DNA of 5,182 bases from Melioribacter roseus. GTDB lineage: Bacteria; Bacteroidota; Ignavibacteria; Ignavibacteriales; Melioribacteraceae. Within the stretch, counting starts at the first letter, position 1. Each line of letters begins with the position of its first letter. The notes beneath the pieces were generated by a model, which was given only the letters and a program-made list of their open reading frames with translations, had not been told where the DNA came from and made no database searches. The translations under genes were made by a program, and so were the position numbers. Below, one piece after another: positions 1-5,182 of the stretch. The stretch spans positions 1-5,182 of the forward strand of contig DYHC01000166.1 of the NCBI GenBank assembly GCA_020724325.1, in the 5' to 3' direction.

Positions 1-36
1 CTTTCATTGAGCGAAGCGATTCATTACTTTAAATAG
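1..36 (+). CDS. Possible 3' end of an upstream gene (partial)
   Basis: The first reading frame is open from the left edge to a TAG at 34-36 and would encode the C-terminal tail LSLSEAIHYFK. The stop lies 7 bases before the hemN ATG, which would be normal operon spacing, and the AGG of the hemN ribosome binding site overlaps it. Eleven residues are too few to identify a family. A heme gene such as hemE is plausible from context, but that is a guess. The third frame is also open for a short stretch, ending at a TAA at 30-32, so the frame choice is uncertain. Confidence 0.3.
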   Translation, partial: LSLSEAIHYFK

Positions 37-43
37 GCAACTT

Positions 44-1420
44 ATGTTGAACATCGATTTAGAACTTATAAAAAAATACGATAAACCCGGTCCAAGATAC
101 ACAAGCTATCCTACGGCACCGCAATTTAACAATTCATTCACGGCAGAAAAATATCTTGACGAAGTAATTCGCACAAACAATCAGAAAAATCCACCTCACC
201 TTTCGCTCTACTTTCATATTCCCTTTTGCGACACACTCTGTTACTTCTGCGGATGTAATATGATTATTACTCGTAACCGCGAGAGAATTAAAGAGTATAT
301 AAATTATGTTAAGAACGAAATAGATCTTCTCCGTTCATATATAATTGAGGGACGCCAGGTAGTTCAGCTCCATTGGGGCGGCGGTACACCTACGCACCTA
401 AATCCGGATGAGATAAACGACCTAAAAAAGTACATCAACAATAACTTTACATTTTTCGTAGAAGCAGAACAGGGGTGTGAAATAGATCCGCGCGGTTTAA
501 CAAAAGAACACCTTGAAGCACTATCCAACAGCGGGTTCAACAGGATAAGCATGGGAGTTCAGGATTTCGATGAAAATGTACAGAAAGCGGTTAACAGAAT
601 CCAGCCGGAAGACATGACAAGACAGATTGTTGATTGGTTAAGGGAATTGAAATTCCAGAGTATTAACCTGGATCTAATTTACGGATTGCCATTTCAAACT
701 GTGAAATCATTTTCAAAAACAGTAGATGCAATTATCGATATTTCCCCGGATCGAATTGCAGTTTTTAACTATGCTCACGTTCCATGGTTGAAAAAACACA
801 TGGCGCTTATTAATCCGGAAGATTTACCAGTACCGGAAGAGAAACTTCAGATTCTAAAAATGACCATCGAAAAATTAACAAGCGCCGGGTATCTATTTAT
901 TGGAATGGATCATTTTGCAAAACCGAATGATGAGCTTGCAATTGCTTTACACGATAAAAAACTCTATCGTAATTTTCAGGGATACAGCACGCATGCCGGC
1001 GCTGATCTTTTGGGATTTGGAATTACCAGTATAAGCCAGATTGGAAAATGTTATGCCCAGAACACTAAAAAAGAAATTGAATACTATAACATGCTTAATG
1101 AAAATAGTCTGCCAATTGAACGCGGTTATTACTTGAGTGATGACGATATTCTTAGAAGATACGTAATAACAAAAATTATGTGCGACTTTGAACTCGATTT
1201 TAGTGATGTCGAAAAGAAATACAATATTGAATTTGAAAAATATTTCTCATCTGGTCTGGATAGCTTAAAAGAATTTATTGAGGATAACCTGGTTCAAATA
1301 CGCGATAGAAAAATTATTGTAACTGAGATGGGCAGGTTGCTAATCAGAAACATTGCAATCTGTTTCGATTGGTACATAGAACAAAATGCCGATAAAGCAA
1401 AATATTCCAAAACCGTTTAG
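44..1420 (+). CDS. hemN: Oxygen-independent coproporphyrinogen III oxidase (HemN), radical SAM enzyme
   Basis: HemN carries out the oxygen-independent oxidative decarboxylation of coproporphyrinogen III to protoporphyrinogen IX in the cytoplasm, using two S-adenosylmethionine molecules and a [4Fe-4S] cluster. The protein is 458 residues; E. coli HemN is 457. Visible landmarks are the N-terminal GPRYTSYPTA segment (about 16-25), the cluster motif C62-x3-C66-x2-C69 followed by C71 inside HIPFCDTLCYFCGC, and Y56 just before it. The SAM-binding GGGTPT is at 112-117, EIDPR at 146-150, then GFNRISMGVQDF, NLDLIYGLPFQT, FNYAHVPW, FIGMDHFAKP and NFQGYSTHAGADLLGFG. The C-terminal RLLIRNIAICFDWYI matches the HemN-specific end. 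This full set separates true HemN from HemW-like paralogues, which lack the C-terminal domain. The ATG at 44 aligns with the E. coli N-terminus and has a weak AGG 7 bases upstream. No stem-loop terminator follows the stop. Confidence 0.97.
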   Translation: MLNIDLELIKKYDKPGPRYTSYPTAPQFNNSFTAEKYLDEVIRTNNQKNPPHLSLYFHIPFCDTLCYFCGCNMIITRNRERIKEYINYVKNEIDLLRSYIIEGRQVVQLHWGGGTPTHLNPDEINDLKKYINNNFTFFVEAEQGCEIDPRGLTKEHLEALSNSGFNRISMGVQDFDENVQKAVNRIQPEDMTRQIVDWLRELKFQSINLDLIYGLPFQTVKSFSKTVDAIIDISPDRIAVFNYAHVPWLKKHMALINPEDLPVPEEKLQILKMTIEKLTSAGYLFIGMDHFAKPNDELAIALHDKKLYRNFQGYSTHAGADLLGFGITSISQIGKCYAQNTKKEIEYYNMLNENSLPIERGYYLSDDDILRRYVITKIMCDFELDFSDVEKKYNIEFEKYFSSGLDSLKEFIEDNLVQIRDRKIIVTEMGRLLIRNIAICFDWYIEQNADKAKYSKTV

Positions 1421-1456
1421 ATTACACGGCTACTTAACTACATCACCTGCACTTAA

Positions 1457-1801
1457 TTACTTGTCCTGTGAATCAATTCTTAATGTTGGAGGATTTGTAG
1501 AAGTAATTACTATAGTATAATTTCTATTGGTAGTTGTTGTAAAGGAAGCCGAGGGTGAATTTTGTTCGTTTTGAATTACAGCATTAGCAATTGTTGCCCC
1601 TTCAACAACATTTCTGTATGGCGATGTTGCTCCTCCGGATACGTCATTAATATTAATTGTGTTGCCATCTGCTTGTTTAATCTGAACATTTGCTTTGTTC
1701 GTTCTTTCATTCTTTACTCTAATGCTTGCAGGTTCTTCCGAACATGCAACATTTATTAATGCCAATGAAATTAATAGAACCAGCGATAAATACTTTTTCA
1801 T
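1457..1801 (-). CDS. Small predicted lipoprotein with a beta-rich domain, function unknown
   Basis: The 114-residue protein starts MKKYLSLVLLISLALINVAC. It has two lysines, a hydrophobic stretch at about 4-19 and a lipobox-like VAC ending at Cys20, so the mature form would be a 95-residue lipoprotein of the envelope. Asn17 at position -3 is unusual for a lipobox. The residues after the cysteine are S-E-E-P, an acidic start that resembles surface-export signals described in Bacteroidetes. The rest alternates polar and hydrophobic residues (SIRVKN, ANVQIKQ, NTININDV, SPYRNVVEG, RNYTIVITS, TLRIDSQ), as expected for a small beta-sandwich. The order of 'Y..V..G' followed by 'NYTIVI' recalls DUF4397-type domains, but this is a weak resemblance by eye. 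There are no internal cysteines. AGGAG lies 5 bases before the ATG, which supports a real gene. It is transcribed convergently with hemN and divergently from hemH. Confidence 0.85.
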   Translation of the reverse strand: MKKYLSLVLLISLALINVACSEEPASIRVKNERTNKANVQIKQADGNTININDVSGGATSPYRNVVEGATIANAVIQNEQNSPSASFTTTTNRNYTIVITSTNPPTLRIDSQDK

Positions 1802-1806
1802 AAATT

Positions 1807-1811
1807 CTCCT
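1807..1811 (-). promoter_or_regulatory. Ribosome binding site of the lipoprotein gene
   Basis: On the minus strand the sequence reads AGGAG, then AATTT, then ATG, which is a strong Shine-Dalgarno core with 5-base spacing. It fixes the start at 1801 and argues that this small gene is translated. Confidence 0.7.
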
Positions 1812-1828
1812 GATTGCTGACTGCAAGA

Positions 1829-1858
1829 TAAATCTATAATTCAACAAAAAACATGCAA
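1829..1858 (-). promoter_or_regulatory. Candidate Bacteroidetes-type promoter for the lipoprotein gene
   Basis: On the minus strand a TTG (1856-1858) is followed by 19 bases and TAGATTTA (1829-1836). The Bacteroidetes consensus is TTG at -33 and TAnnTTTG at -7, about 17-23 bases apart. The -7 box matches in all but its last base. The predicted start would leave a leader of about 20 bases containing the AGGAG site. The region is AT-rich, so chance matches are easy. Confidence 0.35.
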
Positions 1859-2129
1859 TAATCACGATATATTTTGCAGCTTTACATCGCCCACAAGTTG
1901 AAGTAAAAAAATTTGTTATAATATCTTTCAGTGTACTTCTTAACCAATTCATCAATTCCATCTTAACTGTGTGAAGTCATTATTAAAACAGAATTATACT
2001 TTTTCGATTATTGACTTAATTAACTAAATAGGAAGAATAACTCAATATTGTTATATGAGAGAGAAGCAAAGTAACAATAGAAGAGTATTGAAACTTTCAT
2101 TTTGACTAAAATTCTTAGATGAAATTCCT

Positions 2130-2137
2130 TAACTTTG
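2130..2137 (+). promoter_or_regulatory. Candidate -7 promoter element for hemH
   Basis: TAACTTTG is an exact match to the Bacteroidetes -7 consensus TAnnTTTG. A transcript starting about 6-8 bases downstream would have a leader of about 20 bases before the TTG start at 2167, and it would begin inside the coding region if the ATG at 2119 were used. The best upstream partner is TTTG at 2101-2104, 25 bases away and longer than usual, so the -33 part is not convincing. Confidence 0.4.
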
Positions 2138-2151
2138 CCGTGTATTTTAAT

Positions 2152-2159
2152 AGAAAGGA
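2152..2159 (+). promoter_or_regulatory. Ribosome binding site that decides the hemH start
   Basis: AGAAAGGA ends 7 bases before an in-frame TTG at 2167. No comparable purine-rich site precedes the ATG at 2119, where the upstream bases read CTAAAATTCTTAG. The site therefore favours the TTG as the true start. Confidence 0.65.
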
Positions 2160-2166
2160 TTATCTA

Positions 2167-3120
2167 TTGAGTAAGACTGCGGTTGTGCTTCTTAATCTTG
2201 GCGGGCCTGATTCCTTAGAATCTGTTGAACCATTTTTATATAATCTATTCTGCGATCCGGATATTTTTAAGCTCCCATTCGGGCAAAAAATATTTGCAAA
2301 ACTAATTTCAAATAGACGCGCTCCAAAAGTTATTGAGGAGTATAAGCTGATAGGCGGCAAATCACCAATAAATGAATGGACCGAAATTCAGAGAAAAAAA
2401 CTTGAGATAGAACTAAAAAAAATTAATCCGCGCGCAGATGTATTTATAGCCATGCGTTACTGGCAGCCTTTAACCGGAGCCACAATAAAAAAAATTGAAT
2501 CCGGTAATTATGATAAAATAATTCTTCTTCCGCTCTACCCTCATTTTTCAACAACAACAACAGGATCGTCTTTCAATGAGTGGAACAGAAAATACAATGG
2601 CGAGAAATCGAAATTGATTTTTATTAATAGCTATCATGTTGATCCTGCTTACATATCTGCAATCAACCAGCGTATTGATGAAGCACTTTTAGAATTTCCT
2701 GAAAATGTGCGAACCGAAGTCCATTTCGTTTTCAGTGCCCATGGTACACCTGTTAGCTTAGTAAAAAAGGGAGATCCGTATAGTAATCAAATTAAAGAAA
2801 CAGTTGAAGCTGTAATAAAGCAGCGGAACTATTCTCTTAAGCATCATTTGTGTTATCAAAGTAAAGTTGGGCCTATGAAATGGCTTGAACCCGCAACAGA
2901 TACAATGATTGAAGATCTCGCAAGTAAAGGCGTAAAGCATTTGCTTATAATACCGATAAGTTTTGTTTCGGATCATATCGAAACTCTGTTTGAACTTGAG
3001 ATAGAATACCGTCACATTGCTGAAAAGTGTGGTGTTGAAAATTATATTGTAATGAAAGGACTAAATGATTCGGCTCTATTTATCAATGGATTGAGAGACC
3101 TTATAAAAAATCAGTTATAG
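2167..3120 (+). CDS. hemH: Ferrochelatase (HemH)
   Basis: HemH inserts Fe2+ into protoporphyrin IX, the last step of the protoporphyrin-dependent heme route. From the TTG start the protein is 317 residues, close to the 310-320 of bacterial ferrochelatases. It opens SKTAVVLLNLGGPDS, the classical N-terminus. Further family blocks are FLYNLFCDPDIF, LIGGKSPI, AMRYWQPLT, LPLYPHFSTTTTGSS, FSAHGTP with the metal-site His192, CYQSKVGPMKWLEP, and PISFVSDHIETLFELEIEY with Glu272 equivalent to B. subtilis Glu264. There is no C-terminal [2Fe-2S] cysteine cluster and no membrane tail, so it should be a soluble or peripheral enzyme. The frame stays open upstream to an ATG at 2119, which would add 16 residues (MKFLNFAVYFNRKDYL). 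These have no family counterpart, no ribosome binding site, and overlap the likely promoter. hemN nearby points to the protoporphyrin route rather than the coproporphyrin-dependent one, so protoporphyrin is the expected substrate. Confidence 0.95.
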   Translation: MSKTAVVLLNLGGPDSLESVEPFLYNLFCDPDIFKLPFGQKIFAKLISNRRAPKVIEEYKLIGGKSPINEWTEIQRKKLEIELKKINPRADVFIAMRYWQPLTGATIKKIESGNYDKIILLPLYPHFSTTTTGSSFNEWNRKYNGEKSKLIFINSYHVDPAYISAINQRIDEALLEFPENVRTEVHFVFSAHGTPVSLVKKGDPYSNQIKETVEAVIKQRNYSLKHHLCYQSKVGPMKWLEPATDTMIEDLASKGVKHLLIIPISFVSDHIETLFELEIEYRHIAEKCGVENYIVMKGLNDSALFINGLRDLIKNQL

Positions 3121-3128
3121 AATTAAAA

Positions 3129-3143
3129 TCATTTGATAAATGA
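3129..3143 (+). repeat. Short inverted repeat between hemH and the peptidase gene
   Basis: TCATTT-GAT-AAATGA is a perfect 6-base stem with a 3-base loop, 8 bases after the hemH stop and just before the next ribosome binding site. It is AT-rich, hence weak, and is followed by A-rich sequence rather than a T-run, so it is not an intrinsic terminator. It may be chance. Confidence 0.3.
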
Positions 3144-3146
3144 AAC

Positions 3147-3154
3147 AAAGAGGA
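3147..3154 (+). promoter_or_regulatory. Ribosome binding site of the peptidase gene
   Basis: AAAGAGGA lies 4 bases before the ATG at 3159. The strong purine-rich core and the signal peptide encoded directly after that ATG fix the start. Confidence 0.65.
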
Positions 3155-3158
3155 CGTC

Positions 3159-5182
3159 ATGAAATCTAAATTAACTCTACTATTCACTCTATTATTACTT
3201 AACACAACTATGATTATTTCTCAGAATAAGAATAACAGCAATCCGTTCTTCAAAGAATGGAAAACACCCTATGAAACTCCTCCTTTCAACGAAATTAAAG
3301 TAGAACATTTTCTTCCGGCAATTGAAGAAGGAATCCGGATTGAAAAATTGGAGATTGATGCAATTATCAATACTCCGGAAAAACCTACATTCAAGAACAC
3401 AATTATTCCTCTCGAAAAATCCGGCGAATTACTTGGAAGAGTAAACCGGGTATTCGGAGCGCTTAACGGTGCAAATACTACAGACGAAATTCAAAAAATT
3501 GCACGTGTTACAACTCCAATGCTATCAAAACACCGCGACGATATAGCACTCAACGACAAGCTCTTTGCGAGAATCAAAGCCGTTTATATGGATAAAGATA
3601 AACTAACCGAAGTTGAAAAAAATGTTATCGAGAATTATTATGCAAATGCGGTTAGAAGCGGCGCAGAACTTGACGATGCCGGCAAAGAAAAATTGAGGCA
3701 AATTAACCAGCAGCTTTCTCTACTCGGCTTAAAATTCAGCGAAAATGCTCTTAAAGAAACTAATGCAATTGCACTTGTAATTGATAAGCAAGAAGATCTT
3801 GCCGGATTGCCGCAAGACGTTATTAACGCAGCAGCGGAACTTGCTAAATCTAAAAATATGGAAGGTAAATGGGCGTTCTCATTACAGAAACCAAGTTTTA
3901 TTCCTTTTCTTCAATATTCTCAGAAACGCGATTTAAGAGAAATTATATTTAAAGCATATATAAACCGCGGCAATAATAACAATGAATTCGATAACAAAAA
4001 AATTGTTGCCCGCGTTGCTTCTCTGCGTGTTGATAGAGCAAATCTGCTTGGATATAAAACTTTTGCCGACTTTGTTCTTGAACGTAACATGGCAAAAAAT
4101 CCTGATAATGTTTATAAGTTCTTAAATGATCTTTGGACTCCGGCAATTAAGCGAGCAAAAATGGAAGCCGCAGATATTCAAAAATTAATAGACAAAGAAG
4201 AAGGCAATTTTAAATTAGCTGCATGGGATTGGTGGTATTATGCAGAAAAAGTTAAAAAGGAGAAATACGACCTGGATGAATCGATGCTCCGCCCGTATTT
4301 TAAAATGGAGAATGTCCGTGCCGGCGCTTTCGAAGTTGCATCAAAGTTATATGGAATTGTATTTATCAAACGGAATGATATTGAAGTATATCATCCCGAT
4401 GTTGAAGTATTCGAAGTTCAAGAAGCTAATGGAAAGCATATAGGAATTTTTTACAGCGATTATTATCCACGCGATGGTAAAAGAAGCGGCGCATGGTCAA
4501 GCGGATTTAGAGGACAGCGCAATATCGACGGCAATTTTATTACACCTCTTGTTTACAACGTTGGCAACTTTTCTAAACCAACCGCAGATAAACCCGCATT
4601 GATGAGCATTGACGAAGTAAATACGTTGTTCCACGAACTTGGTCATGGATTGAATTCCCTTTTCTCTAATTACGATTACCCGGGTGGAAGAAATACTCCA
4701 AGAGATTTTGTTGAACTCCCTTCGCAAATAATGGAAAACTGGGCTCTTGAGCCGGAGGTTCTTAAAATGTATGCACGCCATTATAAAACAGGTGAAGTAA
4801 TTCCTGATCAATTAATTCAGAAAATAGTCAATTCCAGATTATTCAATCAGGGATTTGAAACTGTAGAATATTTAGCCGCCTCTTTTCTAGATATGGATTG
4901 GCATATGCTTACAGATAACAAAGAACAAGATGTAATTGAATTCGAAAAAAATGTTTATAAGAAAATCGGATTGATGCCAGAAATTGAATCGCGCTACCAG
5001 AGCACAAACTTTGGTCATATACTTGGCGGTTACGCTGCCGGTTATTACAGTTACATTTGGGCAGCGGTTCTGGATGCCGACGCATTTGACGCTTTTGTTG
5101 AAACTGGAAATTTATTCGATAAGAAAACTGCAGATGCTTTTAGAAATTATATTCTTGCTAAGAGCGGCTCGGAAGATTCTAT
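3159..5182 (+). CDS. Secreted M3-family zinc peptidase (peptidyl-dipeptidase Dcp/oligopeptidase type), 3' truncated by window edge
   Basis: The frame is open from the ATG to the right edge: 674 codons plus two bases. M3 enzymes cleave short peptides within an enclosed channel; Dcp removes C-terminal dipeptides. Residues 1-21 (MKSKLTLLFTLLLLNTTMIIS) form a signal peptide with probable cleavage before Gln22, so it acts outside the cytoplasm. The helical N-terminal half begins NPFFKEW..YETPPFNEIKVEHFLPAI, typical of Dcp/OpdA. The catalytic half has zinc-binding HELGH at 492-496 with Glu493 as the catalytic base. The third ligand is Glu519 in RDFVELPSQIMENWALEP. Substrate-binding residues lie in FGHILGGYAAGYYSYIW (His620, Tyr629 and Tyr632, matching His600/Tyr609/Tyr612 of thimet oligopeptidase). 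The end, FRNYILAKSGSED, matches Dcp, so only about 25-40 residues are missing. The loop between HEXXH and Glu519 reads DYPGGRNTPRD where relatives have SGTN, and is two residues shorter. The gene follows hemH by 38 bases and is probably cotranscribed. Dcp is more likely than OpdA, but specificity is inferred. Confidence 0.94.
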   Translation, partial: MKSKLTLLFTLLLLNTTMIISQNKNNSNPFFKEWKTPYETPPFNEIKVEHFLPAIEEGIRIEKLEIDAIINTPEKPTFKNTIIPLEKSGELLGRVNRVFGALNGANTTDEIQKIARVTTPMLSKHRDDIALNDKLFARIKAVYMDKDKLTEVEKNVIENYYANAVRSGAELDDAGKEKLRQINQQLSLLGLKFSENALKETNAIALVIDKQEDLAGLPQDVINAAAELAKSKNMEGKWAFSLQKPSFIPFLQYSQKRDLREIIFKAYINRGNNNNEFDNKKIVARVASLRVDRANLLGYKTFADFVLERNMAKNPDNVYKFLNDLWTPAIKRAKMEAADIQKLIDKEEGNFKLAAWDWWYYAEKVKKEKYDLDESMLRPYFKMENVRAGAFEVASKLYGIVFIKRNDIEVYHPDVEVFEVQEANGKHIGIFYSDYYPRDGKRSGAWSSGFRGQRNIDGNFITPLVYNVGNFSKPTADKPALMSIDEVNTLFHELGHGLNSLFSNYDYPGGRNTPRDFVELPSQIMENWALEPEVLKMYARHYKTGEVIPDQLIQKIVNSRLFNQGFETVEYLAASFLDMDWHMLTDNKEQDVIEFEKNVYKKIGLMPEIESRYQSTNFGHILGGYAAGYYSYIWAAVLDADAFDAFVETGNLFDKKTADAFRNYILAKSGSEDS

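Larger units (their letters stand above)
1802..2166. other. AT-rich divergent intergenic region
   Basis: This is the only long stretch without a convincing gene. It separates the lipoprotein gene (leftward) from hemH (rightward). Each side carries a candidate promoter near its gene. The middle, about 1860-2100, is AT-rich with runs of A and T and has no tRNA, tandem repeat, recognised riboswitch or strong stem-loop. Short open frames here lack ribosome binding sites and look non-coding. If the ATG at 2119 were the hemH start, the gap would shrink to 317 bases. Confidence 0.6.

Noticed and set aside
1..43. Promoter directly upstream of hemN
   Set aside because: TACTTTAA at 25-32 only partly matches TAnnTTTG and the nearest TTG is too close. 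With so little upstream sequence, operon read-through is equally likely.
1814..1826. TTGC-TGACT-GCAA inverted repeat in the lipoprotein leader, considered as an operator
   Set aside because: There are only four pairs and no second copy near another gene in the window. A single short palindrome is not enough to call an operator.
1917..1922. Perfect TATAAT on the + strand, considered as a sigma-70 promoter for hemH
   Set aside because: The only -35-like partner (TTGAAG at 1898) is 13 bases away, which is too close, and the box is more than 240 bases from the hemH start. AT-rich sequence produces such matches readily.
1719..1961. 80-codon open frame on the minus strand overlapping the lipoprotein start
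   Set aside because: It overlaps the lipoprotein gene in another frame, has unbiased composition with many Cys, Ile and Phe residues, and has no domain or ribosome binding site.
2041..2059. Imperfect stem CTC-A-ATAT / ATATGAG upstream of hemH, considered as a terminator or regulatory hairpin
   Set aside because: The stem is short, AT-rich and bulged, with no T-run. It is not distinguishable from chance in this AT-rich gap.
4497..4811. 104-codon open frame on the minus strand inside the peptidase gene
   Set aside because: It lies entirely antisense to the conserved catalytic region, and its composition is typical of a shadow frame.

Overview
The window is AT-rich (mostly A/T at third codon positions). 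It looks like a chromosomal segment from the Bacteroidota/Chlorobi/Ignavibacteria assemblage. The signs are a TAnnTTTG-type -7 promoter element upstream of hemH, a secreted M3 metallopeptidase, a small lipoprotein with acidic residues right after its cysteine, and an E. coli-like HemN in a low-GC context. This placement is inference; no rRNA or other taxonomic marker is present.

Layout from left to right. Positions 1-36 may be the last codons of an upstream gene on the + strand. hemN (44-1420, +) encodes the oxygen-independent coproporphyrinogen III oxidase, a radical SAM enzyme. A short lipoprotein gene (1457-1801, -) converges on hemN. An AT-rich intergenic region of about 365 bases (1802-2166) holds the divergent control regions of the lipoprotein gene and hemH. 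hemH (ferrochelatase, +) most likely starts at a TTG codon at 2167 rather than at the in-frame ATG at 2119, and ends at 3120. After 38 bases a large + strand gene starts at 3159 and runs off the right edge. It encodes a secreted M3-family zinc peptidase (Dcp/oligopeptidase A type) with a complete HEXXH...E site; only about the last 25-40 residues are missing.

How the genes work together: HemN makes protoporphyrinogen IX without oxygen, and HemH inserts iron into protoporphyrin IX, so two late steps of the protoporphyrin-dependent heme route lie within 3.1 kb. This suits an anaerobe or facultative anaerobe that makes its own heme. The enzyme between these two steps (HemG/HemY/HemJ) is not in the window. 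The peptidase sits in an operon-like position behind hemH, but its signal peptide suggests an unrelated envelope role in peptide breakdown. The lipoprotein has no recognised function.

No mobile element, CRISPR array, tRNA, rRNA or recognised riboswitch was seen. The window is mostly housekeeping. The points worth a second look are the hemH start, the lipoprotein between the heme genes, and a non-standard active-site loop in the peptidase. I did not find convincing evidence of a previously undescribed system.
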